This document shows positions 1 through 8,982 of a stretch of 64,000 nt of DNA, in pieces. The stretch covers positions 1,227,331 to 1,291,330 of the forward strand of contig JACEUU010000003.1 in the NCBI GenBank assembly GCA_024998755.1, in the 5' to 3' direction. Within the stretch, counting starts at the first letter, position 1; each line of letters starts with the position of its first letter. The stretch comes from Vampirovibrio sp. (GTDB lineage Bacteria; Cyanobacteriota; Vampirovibrionia; Vampirovibrionales; JAJTHC01). The notes under the pieces were generated by a model. The model made no database searches, was not told where the DNA came from, and saw only the letters and a program-made list of their open reading frames with translations. The translations under genes and the position numbers were made by a program.

Positions 1-1366
1 ACCTAAAACGTCCTGATAGAAGATCATCATAAATTTTCTTACTTGATGAAGGAATACTATCTGCAGATAAAATCTCAATCATTTCTCTAAACTTTATTTT
101 GCATCTATCATGATATTTCAAACGGCTAGAAACTATTGGGCTATTCTTAGGTAACTCTAACATGATTTGTATTTCTCGTTGTTTAAATCCTGCAATTAAT
201 TTTGTGTAAAAGGGTAAAGCAACAGTTGATGTACCATATTCATTACCAATAGCACAAGTAATAATTGTTTCGACAAATTCATGTATTATGGATTCTGGAA
301 GAGCTGTTTGTTGTGATAATTCAAGAAGTCTTTCCGCAAAAGGGGGTTCGTTGTAAAAATTATCCATGCTTTCATGTACTGTTTTTAAACGATTTAATGC
401 TTTTGAGAAAATAGAGTGTTGCTCTCTAAGACTAAGTAGGTGTAGACATCCAAGTTTTTCAAAATAACCTCTTGAAGCGACTTGTTTATCTTCCTCACCT
501 TTTCCTACATAATCATGGTGTTGATTTATTAAATTGGATAAAACTTTAGGAGTTAGGTTTTGGGGTTCTCGTGTACAGATACCAATACAATTTAATCTTG
601 TCTCCTCATTGCTTGCTTTATCACAATATATACCATGTAGAGTTGTTAGTATAAAATCTCTTTGTTTATCATTGGTTTTTTTGATTTGCTCGACCCAATG
701 TTTTTCTTGTTCTTCCCCTAAGCGTCCTTCTTTCAAAATTTTCCAGAAAACTTTTATATCAACCCCTTGTGGATCGTTATCTTTATTAAAAGCATATCTC
801 GCACATCTTGAGATAAAGTTAATGACTTCACTATCATCAATACTATTAAGTCCGTCTACGGGATGTGCTGCAGAATAATTATTTCTGATTTCTCTACATT
901 GGCTAAGTGAAAAATAGCCAGCCTCACTTATCAAACTTAACTCTACACAACATTTTAGTAGTTCAGAATCTGTAATATCGTTTATTTTTCCATCGGTTAA
1001 CTCTTTTTCAAGTATTTGAGACGCAACAGTCAAACCGAAATCTATCATTTTATCTCTAAGGCTGAAAATTGCTGTATTCCAAGCATAATTTATTGCACCA
1101 TCAAATAAGCCAACACGTAAAGCTATACACATTTTAGCCAAGAGAGGACTTCTGTATTTTTCAGGGATTTTTGCTATGTGTTTAGGAAGAATATTCCAAG
1201 CATCTCGTATTTCGTCGTCGCTTGCAATAATTTCCCTCGGTACTCCTAGTGCGTTGGTTATATTTGTTAGTAAATGATAATCATTTTCTGCTATGTCTGG
1301 TAGTGTCAATTCATTAACAGATAAGGATTGTAAGGCATTCACGGTAGCTAAAGAAGATTCTTTCAT
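1..1366 (-). CDS. Partial unknown protein with HEPN-like motif, defence-island context
   Basis: An uninterrupted reading frame runs on the minus strand from an ATG at 1366 to the window edge, giving at least 455 residues; the C-terminus lies outside. I do not recognise the family. It is soluble and rich in Glu, Lys and Ile, with no signal peptide or membrane segment. Near residues 161-168 it contains R-N-N-Y-S-A-A-H followed by P, which fits the R-x4-6-H pattern of HEPN RNases, although that short pattern also occurs by chance. It lies on the same strand as, and beyond, the Shedu and type I restriction genes. An antiphage or abortive-infection role is an inference from neighbourhood and motif only. 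Confidence 0.6.
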   Translation of the reverse strand, partial: MKESSLATVNALQSLSVNELTLPDIAENDYHLLTNITNALGVPREIIASDDEIRDAWNILPKHIAKIPEKYRSPLLAKMCIALRVGLFDGAINYAWNTAIFSLRDKMIDFGLTVASQILEKELTDGKINDITDSELLKCCVELSLISEAGYFSLSQCREIRNNYSAAHPVDGLNSIDDSEVINFISRCARYAFNKDNDPQGVDIKVFWKILKEGRLGEEQEKHWVEQIKKTNDKQRDFILTTLHGIYCDKASNEETRLNCIGICTREPQNLTPKVLSNLINQHHDYVGKGEEDKQVASRGYFEKLGCLHLLSLREQHSIFSKALNRLKTVHESMDNFYNEPPFAERLLELSQQTALPESIIHEFVETIITCAIGNEYGTSTVALPFYTKLIAGFKQREIQIMLELPKNSPIVSSRLKYHDRCKIKFREMIEILSADSIPSSSKKIYDDLLSGRFR

Positions 1367-1429
1367 CAGTTATCCTTGTTAAAAATATTAGGCGGTGAAC
1401 AGGTATCATTTTTACCATTATAACATTTT

Positions 1430-1870
1430 TTAGTAGAGGTTCAAAGGCGTCAAATCTATGGAGAATTTTACCCAACAACCACCAGTAAGAGAGCCTTTAC
1501 CACTTTGGGAAACTTCCGTAAAGCTAGGGGGAAGCATGGCTAAAATCGGTTCTACCCATGGTAAGGGGTTGCCTACCGCATCTAAGCTATTGTCTAAATC
1601 GACACAAACAAGGGTGTTTTGTAGGGAAAAGCCCACCCCTGCAAAATACTGTGGCATTTTATGCCAAGAAAAAACGGCTTCTGTAAACGTACCACATTGG
1701 GCAAGTTCTGTTGGGTTACAGGGGGCTAACGTGTGCGGATTGTAAGGCACTTTTGAAGGTTTAGCCTGTCCTTCCTTTGCTACTAGCCGCCAAAGTAACC
1801 AGTGGTTTAAGTGTTGCATTTCCGTAGGGAAAAGTGTTTCAAAATTAGGGGTGTTGGTAAGCATTGCCAT
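1430..1870 (-). pseudogene. Truncated PrimPol-like replication protein
   Basis: The 146 residues resemble the N-terminal part of phage/plasmid primase-polymerase proteins. A 'KVPYNP' segment lies near residue 40, a 'CGTFTEAV' segment near 60, and a 'GVGFSL...VCVDLDN' segment near 80-95 carries the acidic pair. The similarity stops after 'SQSGKG', where family members normally continue with a conserved histidine-containing strand. Here the frame goes into unrelated residues and stops, so the polymerase domain is cut short and helicase parts are absent. The start overlaps the upstream stop as TAATG, so it was translationally coupled to the 71-aa gene before it. I read it as a decayed replication module of an integrated element. 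Confidence 0.55.
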
Positions 1871-2085
1871 TATAATGATTGTTCCTCATTCGGTTGTGAA
1901 AACGACACGGTAACAGGGATAAACACCCGCATTTCAATAAAGGCTTGGCTGAATTTACCTTGCCGTTTACTAGGTTGCGATGGGTCTGTTAAATGAGGTA
2001 TAATGGTGGTATCAAGTTTCAACTGAACTGGTTGATTATTCGCCGATGGATTCGCCTCCGTCGGCTTTTTCTGTTTAGGCGGCAT
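1870..2085 (-). CDS. Small basic protein of the mobile element
   Basis: A 71-residue frame starts at an ATG (2083-2085) that lies inside the end of the upstream 76-aa gene, and its stop overlaps the start of the truncated PrimPol-like gene. This overlapping arrangement is typical of plasmid or phage operons and is the main support. The product is Lys/Pro/Gln-rich at the N-terminus and has no recognisable domain. A longer frame upstream (to 2193) is low-complexity in another frame of the 76-aa gene and was not chosen. Confidence 0.4.
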   Translation of the reverse strand: MPPKQKKPTEANPSANNQPVQLKLDTTIIPHLTDPSQPSKRQGKFSQAFIEMRVFIPVTVSFSQPNEEQSL

Positions 2086-2305
2086 CTGTTTCGTTTTCCT
2101 CTGTGGGTTGTGGGGTGGGGTGTGATAAAGGTTTTTCTTGTGCCTGTTCTTGTTCTTTCTCTTCTGCTTCTTGCCACTGGTGGAGCAAGGCAAAGAACCC
2201 AGAGACGTTATCTAGGATTTCTTGTTCTTCTACATCGTTCAGCCCGCCATAATATGCCTGCATAGGTTGGAAGGCATCGTCTTCAAACAGTGGGTTGTGT
2301 GGCAT
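2075..2305 (-). CDS. Small acidic hypothetical protein of the mobile element
   Basis: This 76-residue acidic protein contains a segment with 'YYGGLNDVEEQE' and ends in a Glu/Gln-rich tail, suggesting a helix followed by a disordered tail. Its start overlaps the end of a zinc-ribbon-like fragment upstream, and its stop overlaps the next gene. The family is unknown. The coupling to the PrimPol-like remnant suggests an accessory replication or regulatory protein, but nothing in the sequence shows a function. Confidence 0.45.
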   Translation of the reverse strand: MPHNPLFEDDAFQPMQAYYGGLNDVEEQEILDNVSGFFALLHQWQEAEEKEQEQAQEKPLSHPTPQPTEENETDAA

Positions 2306-2460
2306 GGCAACCGAGCCTCCTTTCCACGCTAGGGAAGTGGAGGTCGTTTAAGCAACCGCATTGAGGGCATATTAGGGTAATGCCTCCCAACGGGCGGAGG
2401 ATGGCTTCTACTTCTTGTTTAGGAATATAGAGACGATCGCCATAGTGAAGCCCAAGGTGT
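2283..2460 (-). pseudogene. Zinc-ribbon-like fragment without a start codon
   Basis: The minus strand reads as a plausible peptide containing 'YGDRLYIPKQEVEAIL' and a C-P-Q-C-G knuckle with a further Cys downstream, ending at a TGA at 2283-2285. Going upstream, the frame meets a stop inside the region after the Shedu gene before any ATG, GTG or TTG. It overlaps the 76-aa gene by about 23 bases, in the same style as the following small genes. It looks like the 3' remnant of a longer gene whose 5' part was lost. Confidence 0.35.
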
Positions 2461-2473
2461 TCTCTTGGGCTTC
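2447..2473. repeat. Perfect 10-bp inverted repeat downstream of the Shedu gene
   Basis: GAAGCCCAAG and its exact complement are separated by 7 bases. The hairpin lies about 20 bases past the end of the Shedu gene and would be the first strong structure in that transcript. There is no T-run after it on the minus strand, so a classical intrinsic terminator is not clearly supported. It may mark the boundary between the defence operon and the decayed replication module. Confidence 0.5.
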
Positions 2474-2491
2474 GGATAATTTATATATAAT

Positions 2492-3502
2492 TTAGGATGC
2501 AAGATTTTCGGGATGTTCTAACAAGTCTAAAAGTCTTTCCCCTTGTGCTAATAAATGGTCATAAGTCATCACCGTAATGTTAAGGAGCCTACTATTCAAT
2601 CCGTGTAATGCTTTTTGTTGTTTAGAATCCCACTCATTAGAACGTCCTATAATAATGGTTGCTCTTGGATGATAAGCTATAATTTCAGGATGATCTCTAA
2701 GCCCCTCACTCGCTTCTTCTGAAAACACGTCTAAATATCTATGTACCTGACCAATCGCTTTTGATACCTCTGCGGAGAAATAGAAGCTGTTATGACTGTC
2801 ATCTTTGTTAATAACAGTCATATTAGAACGTTTAAGTTCAATAATATCTCGATAGCCACCAATCACCTTTGGGAGCATAATATCGATTTTATCGCCAGCG
2901 GAGATACTGCGTATTTCATCTTTCAGTAAAAAAGCGTTTCCAAATATCCATGTATGCCGTTCACACCATTGTTGATAAACTTGTTCTGTATTTTCGGAAT
3001 TCTCAAGGTATTCTTTTAATTCTGAAATAGCGGTTTTCATTTCAGAAAGACGGATAGATGTTTTAAGTGCTTGCAATAATTCTTGTGAAAACTCAACCGT
3101 TTTTAGATGTTCTACAATATCAGGTTGTGTAATAATTGAATCAAAAGCGGCTACTATTTTAGAGACATCCTCCTCGGTACGGTTAGCTGTGCTATCAGTT
3201 TTTAAAACCATAAAAGAACCTTCTGTTCCTTTATTGCAAACGGCTAAACAAGTTTCTAATCCTTGTCGTAATTTGATGGTTGCATCAGGATTTAAATTGA
3301 CACACTTCTTTTCATTTCGAATAAAACCAGATGCTGTTTTCTCAAACGTTTCAATTTTAATTGCTAGTTCGTCTGGTGTGGTATTATGTTTAATGTAATG
3401 TGTAACCAGTGTGATACGTTGTTTCTTGGAGTCGTGGATTATTGTTGTTGTAAAATCTGTGTTACCATTTTGTGCGGGTATACGTTTAACGGTATTTGGC
3501 AT
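2492..3502 (-). CDS. sduA: Shedu-type antiphage nuclease (DUF4263)
   Basis: The C-terminal half carries the features of the Shedu (SduA/DUF4263) PD-(D/E)xK nuclease family. These are a 'WCERHTWIFGNAF' helix, the metal-binding strand 'GDKIDIML', the E-L-K triad at about residues 222-224, and 'KAIGQVHRYL' followed by a 'P.ATIIIGR' strand. The N-terminal about 150 residues are the variable, family-specific part. At 336 residues it fits a single-gene Shedu system. Its ATG is 2 bases downstream of the hsdS stop, so it is the last gene of the restriction operon. It probably cuts nucleic acid on phage infection, independently of HsdRMS; that is known for the family and inferred here. Confidence 0.85.
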   Translation of the reverse strand: MPNTVKRIPAQNGNTDFTTTIIHDSKKQRITLVTHYIKHNTTPDELAIKIETFEKTASGFIRNEKKCVNLNPDATIKLRQGLETCLAVCNKGTEGSFMVLKTDSTANRTEEDVSKIVAAFDSIITQPDIVEHLKTVEFSQELLQALKTSIRLSEMKTAISELKEYLENSENTEQVYQQWCERHTWIFGNAFLLKDEIRSISAGDKIDIMLPKVIGGYRDIIELKRSNMTVINKDDSHNSFYFSAEVSKAIGQVHRYLDVFSEEASEGLRDHPEIIAYHPRATIIIGRSNEWDSKQQKALHGLNSRLLNITVMTYDHLLAQGERLLDLLEHPENLAS

Positions 3503-3504
3503 GG

Positions 3505-5217
3505 CTATAACGACCCCACCCCGACTAATTCATGTACAAGGCTGTTAAGCAAGGCGGTAGCATGGGCTTGTTGTTGGGCAAGCTGGGCTTCTAACGCATC
3601 ACATAACGCCATTAGTTCTTCCACCTTTGCCACAATTCGTTGTTGTTCCGCTAGAGGAGGGAGGGGGAAAGCAAGTTTATCTAAAATGTTTAAATTGATA
3701 TTTTTTTGTGCCGTAGCAGGTGCATATTTTTCTAAATCTGTTTTCATAATGTTTATGAAGTAATAGGCGAATAAAACTTCTGAAAGTTGATTGTAAGGAA
3801 TAAATCCAACTATACTATCAGGAAAGCAAGCAGGATATTTCAAAATAGCTGACTCTCCAATATTTGCTGCAATAGTTATACATAGAGTATTCTTTGGGAA
3901 TAATTTACTTTGAGCTAAACCTGCTTCATTATACGTTTGACTATGATGTTGAACATATAATGTGGATTTTGCAATATCACCTGTTTGTATAAAAGGATAT
4001 TCTCCATCAAATAATTCTGGAGCATTTCTTGGTCTGTGCTTTGATTTCCCTCTGCTTAATTTTCCAACATCTTGTAAGCGAACCCATAGCCAACTATCGG
4101 GTAGGGTAAAGGGTTGTTCAGCCTCTGCAACAGGGGGTAAGGGCTTTTGGGGTTTTAGCTTACCCGCTTTTATTAACGCCTGTTTTTCTGCGGTAATACG
4201 GTTTAGCAATGTAGTCGCTGGTTCGTCTTCAGGGTGTTGTGTATTGAGCCTTCCCGAAACCGCAAGCTGAAGAATCGTTTGCCTTAAGGCTTTCATATTT
4301 TCCTGATTGTCGTATAAACCGTTGAAATGACTGGTGATTAAATCGAAGTTTTTCTTAAATTCTTCGTGATTCTTAGATTCCTGTAAATGGTGAAGAAGGG
4401 ATTGATTCAATTTAACTCGCATTTTGTTCTTTTCAGAAAAGTATTCCTTTATTTCTGCTGATTTCGAAAGCAGTTCCTCCACTTTGGCTACGATGCGTTG
4501 TTGTTCCGCTAGGGGAGGGAGGGGTAGGGAATAATTTTCAACAAAACTTCGGGGAACTCTTTTTTGACCAGCAGAACCAGTCATATTTGTTTCCCCATTT
4601 TTAAGAAATAAACTTGTCTTAAAATGAATGTAAACTAATTCAGGTAAAACCAAACCAGCAACCCCTCGAAAAACATATAACTCGGTCGTCCCCGCTCCAA
4701 AACCGTTCAATAAGTCTTTCATAATTCCAGACTTCCCATTTTCAAAACAAGGGGTAATTTTAGCAAGAACTACATCGTTATTTGCAAAATGAGTAAAGCC
4801 CTTTTTTATATCTTTCCATAGTCGTTTTTCAAACGAAGGGTGCTCATTAAATTTTTTACTTACTAAATTCATAGGAATAAAGCTAAATTCTACAGAATCA
4901 TCACAAGTATTCTTTGGGTTTATAAATGAAACCTCCCCTAAGCGAACCCACAGCCAATTATCGGGTAGGGTAAAGGGCTGTTCAGCCTCTGTAACAGGGG
5001 GTAAAGGTTTTTGGGGTTTTAGTGTACCCGCTTTTATGAGGGCTTGTTTTTCTGCGGTAATACGGTTTAGCAATGTAGTCGCTGGTTCGTCTTCAGGGTG
5101 TTGTGTATTGAGCCTTCCCGAAACCGCAAGCTGAAGTATAATCTTGTCAAAGTTTTTGATTTTTTCTTCAGAGTCAAACAACTGTTCAAAATTGTCTAAA
5201 AGAAATTGTATACTCAT
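3505..5217 (-). CDS. hsdS: Type I restriction-modification specificity subunit
   Basis: HsdS supplies DNA sequence recognition for both methylation and cleavage. The 570 residues contain two target-recognition domains, each ending in the conserved 'PLPPLAEQQRIVAKVEEL' segment followed by a coiled-coil helix. The two halves begin with a nearly identical stretch (from 'AVSGRLNTQ' to 'WLWVRL'), so the gene carries a 198-bp direct repeat. The ATG overlaps the hsdM stop (TAATG), indicating translational coupling. Target-recognition regions between the repeats differ, giving a bipartite asymmetric site. It is longer than the usual 400-450 residues because of an extended central linker. Confidence 0.92.
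   Translation of the reverse strand: MSIQFLLDNFEQLFDSEEKIKNFDKIILQLAVSGRLNTQHPEDEPATTLLNRITAEKQALIKAGTLKPQKPLPPVTEAEQPFTLPDNWLWVRLGEVSFINPKNTCDDSVEFSFIPMNLVSKKFNEHPSFEKRLWKDIKKGFTHFANNDVVLAKITPCFENGKSGIMKDLLNGFGAGTTELYVFRGVAGLVLPELVYIHFKTSLFLKNGETNMTGSAGQKRVPRSFVENYSLPLPPLAEQQRIVAKVEELLSKSAEIKEYFSEKNKMRVKLNQSLLHHLQESKNHEEFKKNFDLITSHFNGLYDNQENMKALRQTILQLAVSGRLNTQHPEDEPATTLLNRITAEKQALIKAGKLKPQKPLPPVAEAEQPFTLPDSWLWVRLQDVGKLSRGKSKHRPRNAPELFDGEYPFIQTGDIAKSTLYVQHHSQTYNEAGLAQSKLFPKNTLCITIAANIGESAILKYPACFPDSIVGFIPYNQLSEVLFAYYFINIMKTDLEKYAPATAQKNINLNILDKLAFPLPPLAEQQRIVAKVEELMALCDALEAQLAQQQAHATALLNSLVHELVGVGSL
4075..4272 (-). repeat. Direct repeat copy A inside hsdS
   Basis: This 198-bp segment is matched at 4939-5136 with only a few substitutions. 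It encodes the conserved stretch leading into the second target-recognition domain. The copies are 864 bp apart, an exact multiple of three, so recombination between them would remove one recognition domain without breaking the frame. Confidence 0.85.
4939..5136 (-). repeat. Direct repeat copy B inside hsdS
   Basis: Second copy of the 198-bp repeat, encoding the stretch before the first target-recognition domain. Its partner is at 4075-4272. The near-identity at DNA level suggests recent duplication or ongoing gene conversion. Confidence 0.85.
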
Positions 5218-6656
5218 TAGAACTGCCTCAAAACAGACGCTAAGGCAGACTTTAAATCTTCCTGCTTGGCTTTCAAGTTAGATAATACCGTTTTATACTT
5301 AACAAGTAACTCTTCAGGACTAGCATGAATGGCATCTTCCATATTTGGATTTTTAATATCTAAATTAAAACCATTGGCTTCCAGCGTGGCTACAGGTACT
5401 TGCCATGCCTGTTCTGTTTCCACCCTATTATGCCACCACGCTTTTAAGCTTTCAAATTCTTCTATGCGTATAGGGCGGGTTTTATTGTAATTTTTAACGC
5501 CTTCAGGGTAGCGGTGTTCCCAATACCAAACAGTTTGGGTGGGCTTGCCTTTTTCAAAAAACAATAAATTCGTTTTGATGCCTGTATAAGGGTTAAATAC
5601 CCCATTAGGTAGGCGTACAATGGTATGTAGGTTGCATTCCCGTAATAAAAATTCTTTAATACGGGTTTTTACGCCTTCCCCAAACAGCGTACCATCAGGT
5701 AATACCACACCTGCCCTACCATAGTTTTTAAGGGTTTTGGCAATTAACACTAAAAATAAATCTGCCGTTTCCCTTGTTTGAAAATTAGTGGGGAAGTTGC
5801 TTTCAATACCGTCTTCTTCCGTTCCCCCAAACGGCGGGTTGGTAATAATAATGTTGACCTTATCCCGTTCTTGAATATCCCGAAGGGGGCTGGCTAGGGT
5901 GTTATCATGCCGAATAAAGCTCGGTATTTCCATGCCGTGTAATAGCATATTAGTTGTACAAAGCAGGTGGGGCAGGGGCTTTTTCTCCACCCCCCGAATG
6001 GATTGCTGTAACACCTCATTCTCTTCAGGCTGGGTAACCTGTTGGCGTAAATGTTCAATAGCACAGGTTAAAAAGCCTCCTGTACCGCAGGCGGGGTCTA
6101 AAATGGTTTCGCCTAGTTGGGGGTTAATTAAATCTACAATCAGTTGTGTTACCGCACGAGGGGTGTAAAATTCGCCCGCATTGCCCGCACTTTGTAAATC
6201 TTTTAGCAGTTGTTCATAAATATCGCCAAACAGGTGGCGGTCTTCCGATTTGTTAAAGTTAATTTCGTTAATTTTGTTAATAACTTGCCGTAACAACTGC
6301 CCTGATTTCATGTAGTTGTAAGCGTCTTCAAAGACGTTTTTAACAACCAGTCCTCGTTCCCCTACTAGGGTGGGGTCTAGTTCTTTTAAGCCTTTAAACA
6401 ACTGGTTATTGACAAATTCCATCAGGGTATCGCCTGTTATCCCTGTAGGGTCTGCTGCCCAATTCCGCCAGCGTAGGGCTTCAGGTATGGGGGAACAATA
6501 ATCATCTTTCAGTATTTCTAGCGATTCTTCTTGATCATCAAAAATTTTAAGGAAGAACAACCATACTAATTGCCCTATGCGTTGGGCATCACCATCAACA
6601 CCTGCATCTTTTCGCATAATATCTTGAATGGATTTGATTGTACCTGAAATGTTCAT
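5217..6656 (-). CDS. hsdM: Type I restriction-modification DNA methyltransferase subunit
   Basis: HsdM transfers a methyl group from S-adenosylmethionine to N6 of adenine within the HsdS target. The AdoMet motif I 'LDPACGTGGFL' lies near residue 183, and the catalytic motif IV 'NPPFGG' near residue 272. The N-terminal helical domain precedes 'GDIYEQLLKDLQSAGNAGEFYTPR', typical of the family. The length of 479 residues is normal. It begins 8 bases after the hsdR stop and overlaps hsdS, so hsdR-hsdM-hsdS is one transcription unit. Confidence 0.93.
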   Translation of the reverse strand: MNISGTIKSIQDIMRKDAGVDGDAQRIGQLVWLFFLKIFDDQEESLEILKDDYCSPIPEALRWRNWAADPTGITGDTLMEFVNNQLFKGLKELDPTLVGERGLVVKNVFEDAYNYMKSGQLLRQVINKINEINFNKSEDRHLFGDIYEQLLKDLQSAGNAGEFYTPRAVTQLIVDLINPQLGETILDPACGTGGFLTCAIEHLRQQVTQPEENEVLQQSIRGVEKKPLPHLLCTTNMLLHGMEIPSFIRHDNTLASPLRDIQERDKVNIIITNPPFGGTEEDGIESNFPTNFQTRETADLFLVLIAKTLKNYGRAGVVLPDGTLFGEGVKTRIKEFLLRECNLHTIVRLPNGVFNPYTGIKTNLLFFEKGKPTQTVWYWEHRYPEGVKNYNKTRPIRIEEFESLKAWWHNRVETEQAWQVPVATLEANGFNLDIKNPNMEDAIHASPEELLVKYKTVLSNLKAKQEDLKSALASVLRQF

Positions 6657-6664
6657 GGAGTGCT

Positions 6665-8980
6665 TTATCCTAAATCTTTATAAAGTTCAGATTCTAATTC
6701 GTAAACGGCTTGTTGGTAGGCTTGTTTCGAGCCAAAGGCTTGAATTAACTCTACGGGTGTACCCATGGTTGCAAAGGGGTTTACTCGTAGTAGTTGCACG
6801 TCGGCTAAATTTTGTGGTGGGTCATCTGCATATTTTTCTAGTAGGGCTTCTAGTATCCGTTGGGCTTTTTCGCCATACTTGCTGAAATAGCATCGTTTTT
6901 TGACGTTTTCGGCTCGTTCTTTTCGGGTGAGTGGTGGTTTTCCGTAGGCTACATGGCAAATTAAATCAAACGGGTCAAACTCTTTCCCCACGGCTTCTTG
7001 TAGTGCTTCTAATACTAAGCCTTGTTCTTCCAATTCTTTTAAAATGGCTTGATGTTGTTCTTGTTGTTCCCACCGCTTTAGGAAGTCTTCAAGGCTAGCG
7101 TAAACTTGTTCTACTTTCCTACGAGAATAATCTTTAAAGTTTTCGGTAATCAACTTACCTTGATGATCTAAATACTGAACTTGTTCTTTGAAAATTTTAA
7201 TATCTCCACCCGATACCACATATTTTTTACGGGATTCGGGGGGTGTTTCGACAATTTCACCATCATCACCATCATCGGTAGGTGGTTGTATTGGGTCTTC
7301 TTCCGTTGGTTCATAAATAACGAGGGGCGGGGCATCAAAATCCATATCAAAATGCTTGGTGGCGTTTCTAAAATCCATAATCATAAACCATGTTTTACCG
7401 TGTTCTTCATCAACACGAGTACCCCGCCCAATAATTTGCTTAAATTCCGTTGGGGATTGGATATTTTTATCCAACACAATGAGTTTGCAAGTTTTGGCAT
7501 CTACCCCTGTGGTCATTAGTTGAGAAGTGGTGGCAATAACAGGATATCGTTCATTAGGGTCAGTAAAATTACCTAATTCTGCTTTGCCTTCGGGACTATC
7601 GCCCGTTATTCTCATTACATAACGGCTATCTTCTTTTACCCGCTGGGGGTTTGCATTAACAATAGCTTGCCTCATACGTTCAGCGTGGTCAATGTCTTCA
7701 CAAAACACAATTGTTTTTGCGTAAGGGTCATCGTTAGTTTCAAGGTATTCTACAACTCTTTGTGCAACAAGGGTTGTTCTGTTTTTTAGCACTAAATTTC
7801 GGTCAAAATCTTTTTGATTATACTCTCTATCTTCAATGAGTTCACCGTTTTCATCTGTTTGCCCCCCTCTTGGTTTCCAGCCTTCAAGGTCAACATCTAA
7901 CAATACTTTTGTTACTTTGTAGGGTGCTAAGTAACCATCGGCAATGCCCTGTTTTAAGGTATAGGTAAAGAGGGGTTCTCCAAAATAATCGCTATTAGAA
8001 ATTTCTTTGGTTTCTTTTGGTGTGGCTGTTAAACCAATTTGCGTAGCACTTTGATAGTATTCCAATATCTCTCGCCAAGCGGAATCATTTTTAGCACTGC
8101 CTCGATGGCACTCATCTACAATAATGAGATCAAAAAAATCAGAAGAAAATTGCTTGAAAATGTTTTTATCTTCTTCAGTGCCTGTTAGCCCTTGGTATAA
8201 TGCCAAATAAACCTCAAAAGAGAAATCAACTTCACGTTTTTTTATTTTAGTCATGCAGTTAGTAAATGGTTTGAAGTCGTTTATGATGGTTTGGTCAATT
8301 AACGCATTTCTATCTGCTAAGAATAGAATGCGTTTTTTAACCCCTGATTCTTTCAAACGCCATATAATCTGCATAGCAGTATAGGTTTTACCTGTACCTG
8401 TTGCCATTACTAATAGGATTCTATTTTGTCTTTTATTAACTGCTTCTACGGTTCGGTTAATCGCCTGTAGTTGGTAGGGGCGTGGTGATTTTTTTAAGTC
8501 ATTGGTGTAATAAGGCTGTGTGATTTTTGCCGTATCGTTCAAGGTTAAACCCTTCCAAGAACAGTATTTTTGCCATAATACTTCAGGGCTGGGGAACTCA
8601 TCTAAAGTAAGTTCTGTTTCTTTTGGGGTAGTTTCGGCGGTTTTATCGTGAAATAAAAACCCTTTTCCATTACTGCTGAAAACAAACGGAATGTCTAAAC
8701 GATTAGAATACGCCAATGCTTGCTGCATTCCGTCCCCTAAAGATTTTTTATACTTTTTGGCTTCAATAATGACAAGAGGGATGTTAGGTTTTATAAATAA
8801 AACGTAATCAGCCCGTTTTGGGGCTTTACGGCTATGTAAGTTTTTTCTAACGGTAATACATCCGTCTGTTAGTTGATATTCTTCACGCACTTGATTCTGC
8901 AAATGCCAACCTGCTTTTATTATGGCTGGTAGAATAAATTGGCTTCTTGTTTCTTGTTCCGTTAGAAAATTAGGGTGCAT
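6665..8980 (-). CDS. hsdR: Type I restriction endonuclease subunit R (EcoEI-like)
   Basis: HsdR combines an N-terminal RecB-like nuclease domain with a superfamily 2 DNA-translocating motor. The nuclease signature is 'VIIEAKK', preceded by 'RADYVLF'. Walker A is 'MATGTGKTYTAM' and the DEAD-box equivalent is 'DECHRGS'; further helicase motifs are 'LTATP' and 'QIIGRGTRVDE'. The C-terminal part matches the EcoEI R type. I chose the ATG at 8980 (771 residues), because a longer frame to 9022 would overlap the end of the upstream HTH gene, whose TAA is 2 bases before this ATG. Confidence 0.92.
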   Translation of the reverse strand: MHPNFLTEQETRSQFILPAIIKAGWHLQNQVREEYQLTDGCITVRKNLHSRKAPKRADYVLFIKPNIPLVIIEAKKYKKSLGDGMQQALAYSNRLDIPFVFSSNGKGFLFHDKTAETTPKETELTLDEFPSPEVLWQKYCSWKGLTLNDTAKITQPYYTNDLKKSPRPYQLQAINRTVEAVNKRQNRILLVMATGTGKTYTAMQIIWRLKESGVKKRILFLADRNALIDQTIINDFKPFTNCMTKIKKREVDFSFEVYLALYQGLTGTEEDKNIFKQFSSDFFDLIIVDECHRGSAKNDSAWREILEYYQSATQIGLTATPKETKEISNSDYFGEPLFTYTLKQGIADGYLAPYKVTKVLLDVDLEGWKPRGGQTDENGELIEDREYNQKDFDRNLVLKNRTTLVAQRVVEYLETNDDPYAKTIVFCEDIDHAERMRQAIVNANPQRVKEDSRYVMRITGDSPEGKAELGNFTDPNERYPVIATTSQLMTTGVDAKTCKLIVLDKNIQSPTEFKQIIGRGTRVDEEHGKTWFMIMDFRNATKHFDMDFDAPPLVIYEPTEEDPIQPPTDDGDDGEIVETPPESRKKYVVSGGDIKIFKEQVQYLDHQGKLITENFKDYSRRKVEQVYASLEDFLKRWEQQEQHQAILKELEEQGLVLEALQEAVGKEFDPFDLICHVAYGKPPLTRKERAENVKKRCYFSKYGEKAQRILEALLEKYADDPPQNLADVQLLRVNPFATMGTPVELIQAFGSKQAYQQAVYELESELYKDLG

Positions 8981-8982
8981 AC

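Noticed and set aside
534..878. 114-aa plus-strand frame near the window start
   Set aside because: It is antisense to the long open minus-strand gene, which has better coding character.
1458..2265. Plus-strand frames opposite the PrimPol remnant and small element genes
   Set aside because: They are complements of the overlapping minus-strand genes, with no ribosome-binding site or recognisable product.
2447..2473. Intrinsic terminator of the Shedu operon
   Set aside because: The hairpin is perfect but lacks a T-run on the minus strand; kept only as an inverted repeat.
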